The notes under the pieces are model-generated. The model saw nothing but the letters and a program-made list of their open reading frames with translations, searched no databases and was not told the origin of the DNA. The translations under genes were made by a program, and so were the position numbers. A stretch of DNA of 64,000 bases from the NCBI GenBank assembly GCA_048263775.1, contig JBLXDU010000002.1:371408-435407 (forward strand), given 5' to 3'. Shown here piece after piece: positions 26,104-34,128 of the stretch (position 1 is the stretch's first letter; each line of letters begins with the position of its first letter). The stretch is from UBA1479 sp048263775. GTDB lineage: Bacteria; Pseudomonadota; Alphaproteobacteria; Rhodospirillales; Casp-alpha2.

Positions 26104-26652
26104 ATGCGCTACAAGCTCCTGGTCCCCATGAAACGCAGTCCGCATTCGCCGGAATACACCGCGCGCGGCGTGTTCTGGGGCGTGTTCTGGGGCCTGACGC
26201 CGCTGGTCGGCATCCAGATGCCCCTCGTCACCGCCCATTGGCTGCTGTTCCGTCTGCATCCCAAGACCAGCTTCCACCTGATCCAGGGCCTGGCCTGGGT
26301 GTGGATTTCCAATGTCTTCACCATGGTGCCCATGTATTACGGCTTCTACGTCACCGGGCAGGTGATGCTGGGCCGGATCAGGCATGTGTCGGGTTACGAC
26401 TCCTTCGCCAAGCTGTTCAATTTCGACGCCTGGCAGGAAGAGACGTTTTGGGAAACCGTGGCCCATTATTTCGAATACGTGTGGGAACAGTTCGGCCTGC
26501 CGTTGGCCGTCGGCTGGATTCCCTGGGCGCTGATCGGCGGATGGGTCGGCTACCGGCTGTCGTTGAAGATCATTCGCGACCGCCGCCAGCGCATCCTGGC
26601 CAAACGCCTGCGCGATTCCTTGGCGGCGGACGACACGGCCCCTAGCGCCTAG
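26104..26652 (+). CDS. DUF2062 membrane protein
   Basis: A 182-residue protein with the DUF2062 pattern: a basic start (KRSPHSPEYTARGVFWGVFWGLTPLVG) and membrane segments in VFWGVFWGLTP, FHLIQGLAWVWISNVF and LPLAVGWIPWALIGGW. Function is unknown; related proteins occur beside glycosyltransferases and lipid genes. No convincing ribosome site precedes the ATG, and the same frame stays open upstream to 26026 (KRF preceded by YWHGA), so a non-standard start (CTG at 26047 or ATC at 26053) is possible. Its stop overlaps that of the channel gene (shared CTAG). Confidence 0.75.
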   Translation: MRYKLLVPMKRSPHSPEYTARGVFWGVFWGLTPLVGIQMPLVTAHWLLFRLHPKTSFHLIQGLAWVWISNVFTMVPMYYGFYVTGQVMLGRIRHVSGYDSFAKLFNFDAWQEETFWETVAHYFEYVWEQFGLPLAVGWIPWALIGGWVGYRLSLKIIRDRRQRILAKRLRDSLAADDTAPSA

Positions 26653-27830
26653 GCGCGCGGGTCTTTCGCGATCTCGGTTTCCTGCTCCATCCGGCGTTCC
26701 CTGACCACCGTCTCGATCTTATGGCGGAAGTCGGCGTCGTCCTCGGACAGCCTGTTGAAATCATCCTTGGCCAGGCGCAGCAGCCTGCAATCGGTCAGGC
26801 AATGGACGCGGACCAGCCGGGGCGTGTCGCGGTACAGCGCCATTTCGCCGAAGAATTCACCGGCGCCCATGTCGATGGTGCGGCCCGGCAGGTGGACGCG
26901 CACGGTGCCGCTCAGGATGAAATACATGGCGTTCGCCGGGTCGCCCTTGGTGAACACGGTGCTGCCCGCCGGCAGGCGGCGGGACTGCAGCCGGCGGACG
27001 ATCTGTTCGATCTGCACCGGGCCCAGGTGGGAAAACGCCGGCACGCCCGACACCATGCCGAACGAGATGACGAAATCGCGCTGGTGGATGTCGCGGGAAA
27101 AGGCGGAGGCGATGATGCCGATGGGAATGGCGAACATGCCGAGCCCGAAGATCATCATGGCCCCGCCGACGATCTTGCCCAGCACCGTGATCGGCACGAC
27201 ATCGCCGTAGCCGACCGTGGTCAGGGTCGCCAGCCCCCACCACATGGCATGGGGGATCGAGGCGAATTTGTCCGGCTGGACCGCGTGTTCCAGGTGAAAG
27301 ACGATGGTTGAACAGACCACCAGAAGCCCCAGCATGACGATCAGGGCGGCCCCCAGGGCCCGTCCTTCTTCGGCCAGGACGCGCATCAAGGTGTTCAGGC
27401 CCGGTGAATAGCGCGCCAGCTTCAGCATGCGGAGCAGGCGGAAAATTCTGAGTACTCGCAGGTCCGCAGCCGGCACGATCAGGGACAGATAGAAGGGGGC
27501 GATCGCCAGCAGATCGATCAGCAGATAGGGACCCATGGCGAAGCGAAGGCGGCCAAGGAAGGCGCCGTGGCGGGCAACCGGCGGATGTTCGACGGCGACC
27601 CACAGCCGAGCCAGATATTCAGCCGTGAACACGGCGACGGAGACACGGTCGAACACGAGAAACAACTGGCCATGTGCGACGTCCAGACCGGGCACCGTCT
27701 CCAGGATCACGGCCAGAACGTTGGCGACGATCAGGGTGACCATGGCGATATCGAACACCCGCGACCCGGGGTGATCCGGGTGGCTGGCCTCGATCAGGTA
27801 ATAGATCCGGCGCCGAATGGTCACGATCAT
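26649..27830 (-). CDS. cyclic-nucleotide-gated potassium channel (MlotiK1-like)
   Basis: A 393-residue voltage-gated-like channel with six membrane segments: S1-S3 in the first 120 residues, an arginine-rich S4 (DLRVLRIFRLLRMLKLAR, 123-140) and the selectivity filter TVGYGD at 205-210. A cytosolic cyclic-nucleotide-binding domain follows (about 270-375), with the phosphate-binding loop FFGEMAL and Arg338. The layout matches the Mesorhizobium MlotiK1 channel opened by cyclic AMP. The position after Arg338 is Leu, whereas the family usually has Ser or Thr. A cyclase gene lies two genes away. Confidence 0.9.
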   Translation of the reverse strand: MIVTIRRRIYYLIEASHPDHPGSRVFDIAMVTLIVANVLAVILETVPGLDVAHGQLFLVFDRVSVAVFTAEYLARLWVAVEHPPVARHGAFLGRLRFAMGPYLLIDLLAIAPFYLSLIVPAADLRVLRIFRLLRMLKLARYSPGLNTLMRVLAEEGRALGAALIVMLGLLVVCSTIVFHLEHAVQPDKFASIPHAMWWGLATLTTVGYGDVVPITVLGKIVGGAMMIFGLGMFAIPIGIIASAFSRDIHQRDFVISFGMVSGVPAFSHLGPVQIEQIVRRLQSRRLPAGSTVFTKGDPANAMYFILSGTVRVHLPGRTIDMGAGEFFGEMALYRDTPRLVRVHCLTDCRLLRLAKDDFNRLSEDDADFRHKIETVVRERRMEQETEIAKDPRA

Positions 27831-27906
27831 CTGCCTTGTTCCATTACGCTAAGATGTTTGCGCCAGCCTATCTTCTGTCGGCGTGCCGTGGATTGACCGA
27901 CGTCAA

Positions 27907-28629
27907 TCAAAGATAGCCCATGTCGCGGAACGAGGTATGGCCGGATTTGGCGATGATCAAATGGTCGTGCAGGACGATGCCCATGCTTTGCGCGGCGTCG
28001 GCGACCTGGCGGGTCATGTCGATGTCGGCCTGGGACGGCGTCGGGTCGCCGGACGGATGATTGTGAACCATGATCAGGGCGGCGGCCTGCAGTTCCAGGG
28101 CGCGCTTGACGACCTCGCGCGGGTATAGCGGCGTATGATCGATGGTGCCGCGCCATTGCACCTCGTCCTTGATCAATGCGTTCTTGCGGTTGAGGTAGAG
28201 AACCCGGAATTGTTCCCGGCCTTCGCGGCTCATGGCCGTGCGGCAGTATTTCAGAAGCTTGTCCCAGTTGCTTAGGACCGGTGCCGAGGCCAGTTCGTCA
28301 CGGGCCAGGCGTTCGGCTGCCGCCGCCACGGTTTTCAGCGCGATGACCACCGCGTCGCCGGCCCCCGGCACCTGGCGGATCAGCGATGCTTCGGCCGTCA
28401 CCACCCCGGCGAACGATCCGAAACGGTCCAGCAGGTCCTTGGCCAAGGGCTTGACGTCGCGTCGTGGCAGGGCCTGAAACAGCAGCAGTTCCAGCAGTTC
28501 GTAATCGGGCAGTTGGTCGCCCCCGGTTTTGAGAAACCGGTCCTTCAGGCGTTGGCGATGGCCGTGGAAATGCGGGGTCTTGGCCGCGTCGGGGGCCGCG
28601 TCAGGCTGTTCGTCGTCGCCCGTCGCCAC
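27907..28629 (-). CDS. radC: RadC family JAB-domain protein
   Basis: A 240-residue RadC homologue: an N-terminal helix-hairpin-helix-like region (HGHRQRLKDRFLKTGGDQLPDYELLELLLF) and a C-terminal JAB/MPN domain with the metal motif HNHPSGDPTPSQAD. Despite the name, the role in DNA repair is unproven. The start is uncertain because the frame runs back over map. GTG at 28629 lies 15 bases after the map stop, has G-rich sequence before it, and is the best choice. It forms the conserved sfsA-map-radC order. Confidence 0.85.
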   Translation of the reverse strand: MATGDDEQPDAAPDAAKTPHFHGHRQRLKDRFLKTGGDQLPDYELLELLLFQALPRRDVKPLAKDLLDRFGSFAGVVTAEASLIRQVPGAGDAVVIALKTVAAAAERLARDELASAPVLSNWDKLLKYCRTAMSREGREQFRVLYLNRKNALIKDEVQWRGTIDHTPLYPREVVKRALELQAAALIMVHNHPSGDPTPSQADIDMTRQVADAAQSMGIVLHDHLIIAKSGHTSFRDMGYL

Positions 28630-28643
28630 CGCCCCGCCCCGGA

Positions 28644-29465
28644 TCAGACCTTGTAGGGCGGCCGGTCCAGGCCTTTGGGCGACAGGGTGAAGACCTCGAA
28701 CCCGTCCGCCGTCACGCCGATGGAATGCTCGAACTGGGCCGAGAGCGACCGGTCCTTGGTCACGGCGGTCCAACCGTCAGCCAGGATTTTCACGTCGAAC
28801 TTGCCGGCGTTGATCATCGGCTCGATGGTGAAGAACATGCCTTCATGCAGGACGTCGCCGTCGCCGGCGCGGCCGAAATGCATGATGTTGGGCGCGTCGT
28901 GGAACACCTTGCCCAGGCCGTGGCCGCAGAAATCGCGGACCACGGAATAACGCCGGGCCTCGGCATAACTCTGGATCGCCTGGCCGATGTCGCCCAGGCG
29001 GGCCCCCGGGCGCACCATGTTGATGCCTTCCCACATGGCCTCGAAGGTGGTGTCGACCAGCTTTTCCGCCTTCACCTTGGGCTTGCCGACATGAAACATG
29101 CGCGACGTGTCGCCGTGCCAGCCGTCGACGATGGTGGTGACGTCGATGTTGATGCAGTCGCCGTCCTCCAGCACTTTGGCCCCGGGAATCCCGTGGCAGA
29201 CCACATGGTTGACCGAGGTGCAGATGGATTTCGGGAAACCGCGATAATTCAGCGGGGCCGCGATGGCGCCGTGATCGGCGATGAATTGGTGGCAAAGCTC
29301 GTCCAGGCGCTCCGTCGTCACGCCCGGCTGAACATGGGGCGTGATCATATCGAGCGTTTCCGCCGCGAGACGGCCGGCCGCGCGCATGCCCGCGAAACCC
29401 TCGGGCCCGTGGATCTTGATCTGACGACCGTCACGGGACGGCACGGTTTTGACGATCTCTTTCAT
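28644..29465 (-). CDS. map: type I methionine aminopeptidase
   Basis: A 273-residue metalloprotease with the type I pita-bread fold. Metal ligands are recognisable in INIDVTTIVDGWHGDTSRMF (two Asp), CGHGLGKVFHDAP (His), FFTIEPMIN (Glu) and QFEHSIGVT (Glu). It removes initiator methionine from nascent proteins. It follows sfsA with a 107-base gap and is read towards radC. Confidence 0.97.
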   Translation of the reverse strand: MKEIVKTVPSRDGRQIKIHGPEGFAGMRAAGRLAAETLDMITPHVQPGVTTERLDELCHQFIADHGAIAAPLNYRGFPKSICTSVNHVVCHGIPGAKVLEDGDCINIDVTTIVDGWHGDTSRMFHVGKPKVKAEKLVDTTFEAMWEGINMVRPGARLGDIGQAIQSYAEARRYSVVRDFCGHGLGKVFHDAPNIMHFGRAGDGDVLHEGMFFTIEPMINAGKFDVKILADGWTAVTKDRSLSAQFEHSIGVTADGFEVFTLSPKGLDRPPYKV

Positions 29466-29572
29466 GGCGTCTCAAATAAGCGGTAAATTCGAAAAGGCAA
29501 CCCAGATGTCGTGTATCGCGACCGTTTTATCAGACCTTATCCGCGGGCGCGACCAGTTCCGCGTGTGCACCC

Positions 29573-30280
29573 TTAAGGCGTGACCGGCACGGGATCGCTC
29601 AACGAAATGTCCTTGGGCGTGACGGTGCAGCGGTAGCACAGAACCTCGATCCCCTTCATGCGGGCCTCTTCCAGGCCGTCCGCATAGGCCGGGTCGATGT
29701 CGCCGGCGATCTCGAAGCGGTTGCCGTCCTCGCGCTGAACCAGATAGAGCATCACCGCGCGGTGGCCCTGGGCGACCATGTCGGCCAGTTCGACCAGGTG
29801 CTTGGCCCCGCGTGAGGTCACGCCGTCGGGAAATTCCAGCGGCCCGTCATCCAGGTTTCGGCGCATGGTGACGTTCTTGATCTCGACGTAACACAGGCCT
29901 TTCTTGGGGTCTTCCAGCAGGATGTCGATGCGCGAATTCTGTCCGTATTTGACCTCGCGCCGCAGGATTTCGTAGCCGGTCAGTTCAGGCACTTTCCCGG
30001 CCTCGATGGCCTCGGCGACGATGGCGTTGGGCAGGGCCGTGTTGATGCCGACCAGGGTCTCGCCGATGCGGATCAGCTCCCAGGTCCATTTCAGCTTGCG
30101 GTCCGGATTGGCGGCCGGGCTGATCCAGACTTCCGCGCCGGGATCGTTGACCGACAGCATGGATCCTGAATTGGCGCAGTGCGCGGTAACGACGGTGCCG
30201 TCTTCCAGGGTCACGTCGGCCATGAAGCGCTTGTAGCGCTTGACCAGGGTGCCTTTGACGAGGGGGGCGTGAAACTTCAT
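29573..30280 (-). CDS. sfsA: SfsA family protein
   Basis: A 235-residue SfsA homologue with the N-terminal barrel (FMADVTLEDGTVVTAHCANSG) and the central nuclease-like motif RIDILLEDPKKGLCYVEIKNV, a PD-(D/E)xK-type arrangement. First found through maltose metabolism in E. coli, it is thought to bind DNA, and its true role is open. ATG at 30280 (MKFHAPLVKGTLV) is the family start; an upstream in-frame ATG is rejected. Confidence 0.92.
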   Translation of the reverse strand: MKFHAPLVKGTLVKRYKRFMADVTLEDGTVVTAHCANSGSMLSVNDPGAEVWISPAANPDRKLKWTWELIRIGETLVGINTALPNAIVAEAIEAGKVPELTGYEILRREVKYGQNSRIDILLEDPKKGLCYVEIKNVTMRRNLDDGPLEFPDGVTSRGAKHLVELADMVAQGHRAVMLYLVQREDGNRFEIAGDIDPAYADGLEEARMKGIEVLCYRCTVTPKDISLSDPVPVTP

Positions 30281-30339
30281 GGCCGGGAAGCTACTCCCCG
30301 CCTCCGGAAAATTCAACGCTGCGGGTGTGCTGCGGGTGC

Positions 30340-31017
30340 TCAGTCGCGGATGCGGGCGACCGCCAGGCCGTCGTGGCCCTTGATTCCGACCTGTTGCAGG
30401 ATCACCGCTTCAAGCCTGGGGTTGCGCGCGATCTGACGGTTGAAGGCGGCCGCACCCAGGGCCGAGGGGTCGTCGTCGTTCGGGGGCAGAACCTTGCCCG
30501 CGCGAATCACGTTGTCGGCCAAAATCAGCGCCCCGGGCCGGGCCAGCTTCAGGGCCCAGTCCAGGTAGCTTGGAAAGTTCACCTTGTCGGCGTCCATGAA
30601 CACCAGGTCGAAGGGAGGTGCCCCGGCCCCTTCCAGGGTCGGCAGGGTGTCCAGCGCGGGGCCGGTGACCACGGTGGTCTTCGCGGCCAGGCCGGCGGCG
30701 GCCAGGTTGTCCCGCGCCACTCGGGCGTGGTCCGGATCCAGTTCCAGGGTGATCAGGCGGCCGTCTTCGGGCAAGGCCCGGGCCAGCCAGATCGTCGAAT
30801 AGCCGGCCAGGGTGCCGATCTCCAGCACATGCCGGGCGTCGACCAGCCTGGCGAACAGGTACAGCAGCTTGCCCTGGTTGGCGGAGACCTGGATGTCCGG
30901 CAGGCCCGCGTTCCGGGCGCGCGCCTGGGCCGCCGTCAGTACCGCGTCCTCGGGCGCGAACAGGGCGTCGATATAACCGTCGACCCGGTTGAATATATCG
31001 CCGGTCATCACGTTCAT
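30340..31017 (-). CDS. class I SAM-dependent O-methyltransferase
   Basis: A 225-residue enzyme of the catechol/caffeoyl-CoA O-methyltransferase type. Motif I is VLEIGTLAGYSTIWLA, followed by LITLELDPDHARVA; the metal-binding part is FMDADKVNFPSYLDW and ILADNVIRAGKV. These use a divalent cation to methylate hydroxyls. The acceptor is not known. It lies between sfsA (59 bases away) and the methyltransferase gene at 31065, all read leftwards. Confidence 0.88.
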   Translation of the reverse strand: MNVMTGDIFNRVDGYIDALFAPEDAVLTAAQARARNAGLPDIQVSANQGKLLYLFARLVDARHVLEIGTLAGYSTIWLARALPEDGRLITLELDPDHARVARDNLAAAGLAAKTTVVTGPALDTLPTLEGAGAPPFDLVFMDADKVNFPSYLDWALKLARPGALILADNVIRAGKVLPPNDDDPSALGAAAFNRQIARNPRLEAVILQQVGIKGHDGLAVARIRD

Positions 31018-31064
31018 GGTCGGATTTTAGCGCCCATGTGTTGCGGTCCAGTGACGGGGGCGCG

Positions 31065-32000
31065 TTAATCCTTTGGCCGCGCTTTTTCGCCCAGGCTGAT
31101 TTCCGCCGTTCCCAGGACGTCGGCCAGGCGTGTTTGGGCGCTGCCGGGGGCCAGGGGCTGCTGTTGGGTCGGCGCCGGGGCCCAGGCGGTCAGGGTCAAA
31201 ATCCGGAAGGTCGCGGGGAAGCGGCCGTCGGGGTCGCGGTGGCGGTCTTCGTACATCGCCATGGCACGGGCCAGCACGTCGCGCCGGGCCAAGCCCGATT
31301 TGGCCTTGGCGACGGCGTTGCTTTCGCCCATGGCGCGCAGGTCATAGAGCAGTTTCATGGGTGTTTCGTAGCTGACGGTGACCTGATCCGCATCGACCAC
31401 GGGTAGGGAAAAGCCCGCGCGCTGCAACAACCCGCCCAGGTCACGGACGTCGGCGAAGGGCGACACCCGGGGGCTCAGGCCGCCGCAGATTTCGATCTCG
31501 GCCTCGGCCAGGCAGTCCCGCAGTTCGGCCAGCGTGCCGCCACCCAGCATGGACGCCAGGAACAGGCCGTCGGGCTTCAGCGCCTTTCTGATCTGCAGCA
31601 ACGCCCCCGGCAGGTCGTTGACCCAATGCAGCGACAGGTTGGACAGCACGGCATCGAAGGTGGCATCGGCGAAGGGCAGGAATTCCTCGTCCGCCGCGAT
31701 GGTCGGCCTGCCGGACGCATTGGCGCGGCGTGCCATGGCGGGCGACAGATCGGCCTGGATCAGGGTCTCGATCCCGCCGCGCCCCATGGTGCGGGGGCCG
31801 AACACCTGGCCGCCCATGTCGCCGCCGTGGCAGCCCAGGTCGAGGGCCAGCGGAAAGCGGTGGGTGATGTCGTCGAGCCGGTCGGCCAGGCGGTCGGCCG
31901 TTTCCTCGAACAGGAAGCCGTGGGCGTCGAGCAGGGGCGCTGCGCGGTCGCGGTGATGGCGCACCTTGGCGCGATTGAACACATGGATCGTTTCGGTCAT
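31065..32000 (-). CDS. methyltransferase-fold protein, NDUFAF5/BioC-like
   Basis: A 311-residue protein related to the mitochondrial complex I assembly factor NDUFAF5 and to BioC. Class I SAM motif I is DLGCHGGD with an altered glycine pattern, then IQADLSPAMARRA and VLSNLSLHWVNDLPGALLQI. The NDUFAF5 clade hydroxylates an arginine of complex I, so methyl transfer is not certain. ATG at 32000 (MTETIHVFNR) is preferred to one 18 bases upstream, which would overlap comF. It lies 10 bases from the divergent comF start. Confidence 0.85.
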   Translation of the reverse strand: MTETIHVFNRAKVRHHRDRAAPLLDAHGFLFEETADRLADRLDDITHRFPLALDLGCHGGDMGGQVFGPRTMGRGGIETLIQADLSPAMARRANASGRPTIAADEEFLPFADATFDAVLSNLSLHWVNDLPGALLQIRKALKPDGLFLASMLGGGTLAELRDCLAEAEIEICGGLSPRVSPFADVRDLGGLLQRAGFSLPVVDADQVTVSYETPMKLLYDLRAMGESNAVAKAKSGLARRDVLARAMAMYEDRHRDPDGRFPATFRILTLTAWAPAPTQQQPLAPGSAQTRLADVLGTAEISLGEKARPKD

Positions 32001-32009
32001 CGTATCTGT

Positions 32010-32834
32010 ATGACACATCGTTCGCCCGGCATAAACGGCGCCTTGGACGGCACCGGATCAGACGGCGGCGGCGCGCTCGCCGCCGGGCTGCGGTCGGCCG
32101 GGCGGCGGTTGCTGGACGTCATTCTTCCGCCCCATTGCCTGGCTTGCGGCGGGATGGTGGATGAGCCCGGTAGTCTCTGCCCGCCCTGCTGGGACGCGGT
32201 GACGTTCCTGGGTCCGCCCGCCTGTGCGTGCTGCGGCACACCCTTTGAATATGATGCCGGGGCGGGGGCGCTGTGCGCCGCCTGCATCCGCCGCCCGCCG
32301 GTCTATGAGCGGGCCCGCGCAGTGCTGGTCTATGACGACGCCAGCCGGAGCATGATCCTGGGGTTCAAGCATGGCGACCGCACCGAAGCCGCCCCCGCTT
32401 TTGGCCGCTGGCTGGCCCGTGCCGGGGCGGAATTGCTCGCCGAGGCCGACATCATCGCCCCCGTGCCCCTGCATTGGACGCGGTTCTGGCGGCGGCGCTA
32501 CAACCAATCGGCCCTGCTGGCCCAGGCCTTGGCCCGTGCGGCGCTGACCGGTGGCCGGCATCTGCCGGTGATTCCGGATTTATTGGTCCGCCGCCGCCGC
32601 ACGCCGTCCCAGGGCGGCCTGGGGGCTTCGGCGCGGGCGCGTAACGTGCGCGGCGCCTTCCGCCTGAAACCCAAGTTCCAAGCGCGGCTGCGCGGTGCCC
32701 GCGTGCTGCTGGTCGATGACGTGTTCACCACGGGGGCGACGGTCGAAGCCTGTGCCCGGGTTCTGTTGCGTGCCGGGGCGGGGGCGGTCGACGTGCTGAC
32801 CCTGGCCCGCGTCGCGCGACCGCGCGCGGAATAG
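32010..32834 (+). CDS. ComF family phosphoribosyltransferase-like protein
   Basis: A 274-residue ComF/GntX homologue. Four-cysteine zinc modules appear early (CLACGG, LCPPC, CACCG and LCAAC), and the C-terminal PRTase-like motif VLLVDDVFTTGATVEAC binds phosphoribosyl pyrophosphate. The role in DNA uptake is inferred from Bacillus. ATG at 32010 leaves only a few bases for a leader before the divergent gene. No better in-frame start is seen, so promoters of the pair must overlap each other's coding region. Confidence 0.88.
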   Translation: MTHRSPGINGALDGTGSDGGGALAAGLRSAGRRLLDVILPPHCLACGGMVDEPGSLCPPCWDAVTFLGPPACACCGTPFEYDAGAGALCAACIRRPPVYERARAVLVYDDASRSMILGFKHGDRTEAAPAFGRWLARAGAELLAEADIIAPVPLHWTRFWRRRYNQSALLAQALARAALTGGRHLPVIPDLLVRRRRTPSQGGLGASARARNVRGAFRLKPKFQARLRGARVLLVDDVFTTGATVEACARVLLRAGAGAVDVLTLARVARPRAE

Positions 32835-32919
32835 TGAGCGGCGGCACCTTTCCACCAACCGGCCCTGACCTATATAAGGAAGGCGAAATGCCCCGCGATT
32901 GAGTCCAGGACCTGATAAC

Positions 32920-33183
32920 GTGACAAAGAAAATCGAAATCTATACCAGCCCCTTCTGCCCCTATTGCCATGCGGCCAAACGCCTGCTGACGGACAAGGGC
33001 GTGGCGTTTGAGGAAATCGACGTGATGATGGCACCTGCCAAGCGCAAGGAAATGTCGTCGCGGGCGGGCGGCGCCACCTCGGTTCCGCAGGTGTTCGTCG
33101 ACGGCGACCATATCGGCGATTGCGACGGCATCCATGCGCTCGACGCCAAGGGTGCCCTGGACGTCATCCTGGGTCTTGGTTAA
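32920..33183 (+). CDS. grxC: dithiol glutaredoxin 3
   Basis: An 87-residue glutaredoxin with the dithiol active site CPYC (PFCPYCHAAK) and the TSVPQVFVDGDHIGDCDG tail that binds glutathione. It reduces disulfides and ribonucleotide-reductase substrates with glutathione. GTG at 32920 (VTKKIEIYTSPFC) is chosen; a TTG 21 bases earlier in frame has no ribosome site. It lies between comF and the nitrilase gene in the conserved alphaproteobacterial order. Confidence 0.96.
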   Translation: MTKKIEIYTSPFCPYCHAAKRLLTDKGVAFEEIDVMMAPAKRKEMSSRAGGATSVPQVFVDGDHIGDCDGIHALDAKGALDVILGLG

Positions 33184-33192
33184 GGCCGGATC

Positions 33193-34035
33193 ATGAGCGC
33201 GACCTTCACTGCCGCCCTGGTGCAGACCAATTCGGGCAACGACCCCGCCGCCAACGGCGACATGATCGTCGCCCGCATCAAGGAAGCCGCTGACAAGGGT
33301 GCGGATTTCGTGATGTTCCCCGAGGTCGTGACCTTGGTCGAAACGGGGGCCAAGAACGTTGCCCCCAAGGTCACGTCTTTTGACGCCGACCCCAACCTGC
33401 CGCGGTTCCGGGATGCCGCCCGTGAGGCCGGCGTATGGGTGCTGATCGGCTCCATGGTGGTCGAACACGAAACCTTGGACCGCAAGTTCGCCAATCGCTC
33501 GGTATTGATCTCCGACACGGGCGACATCGTCGCGACCTACGACAAGATCCATATGTTCGACGTCGATCTGGAAAACGGCGAAAGCTACCGGGAAAGCAAG
33601 AGTTACGAGCCCGGCACCCGCGCCGTCGTCGCCGATACGCCCTGGGGCAAGCTGGGCATGACCATCTGCTACGACATCCGCTTTCCGCACCTTCACCGCA
33701 GCCTGGCCCAGGCGGGGGCGGTGATGATCGCCATTCCGGCGTCCTTCACCCGGCCCACGGGCCGGGCGCACTGGCATGTGTTGATGCGCGCCCGGGCGAT
33801 CGAAACGGGGTGTTTCGTGTTCGCCCCGGCGCAAACCGGCGAACACATGGACGGGCGCAAGACCTATGGCCATTCCCTGGTGGTCGACCCTTGGGGCGAG
33901 GTCATCGCCGACGGCGGCGAGGACACGGGCATCGTGTTGGCCGAGATCGACCTGTCGGCGGTCGACAAGGCGCGGGCCAAAGTGCCGTCCCTGACCCATG
34001 ACCGACCGTTCGACGGCGGCGGCACGCTCAACTGA
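33193..34035 (+). CDS. nitrilase-superfamily carbon-nitrogen hydrolase, Nit1-like
   Basis: A 280-residue enzyme with the triad Glu44 (MFPEVVTL), Lys118 (DKIHMFD) and Cys159 (MTICYDIRFPH). The Nit1/omega-amidase group removes deaminated glutathione or cleaves omega-amides, a repair role that fits its place 9 bases after grxC. The ATG lies just after the GrxC stop, so coupling is likely. Confidence 0.93.
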   Translation: MSATFTAALVQTNSGNDPAANGDMIVARIKEAADKGADFVMFPEVVTLVETGAKNVAPKVTSFDADPNLPRFRDAAREAGVWVLIGSMVVEHETLDRKFANRSVLISDTGDIVATYDKIHMFDVDLENGESYRESKSYEPGTRAVVADTPWGKLGMTICYDIRFPHLHRSLAQAGAVMIAIPASFTRPTGRAHWHVLMRARAIETGCFVFAPAQTGEHMDGRKTYGHSLVVDPWGEVIADGGEDTGIVLAEIDLSAVDKARAKVPSLTHDRPFDGGGTLN

Positions 34036-34093
34036 GCCCGTCAGCGGCTTGAAAAAAATTAGAATTGTTGCAGCGCGGCAACCACGGATCGGT

Positions 34094-34099
34094 TATACT
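34094..34099 (+). promoter_or_regulatory. -10-like element before the OmpA-like gene
   Basis: TATACT lies 30 bases before ATG at 34129, placing initiation about 23 bases upstream. No good -35 at 16-18 bases is seen. Confidence 0.3.
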
Positions 34100-34128
34100 G
34101 CCGATTAACGAACCCGACACACAATTGT

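Noticed and set aside
24667..26466. A 599-codon open frame antisense to the cyclase and DUF2062 genes
   Set aside because: It is a shadow of the GC-rich coding strand; the translation is low-complexity and His/Gln/Arg rich.
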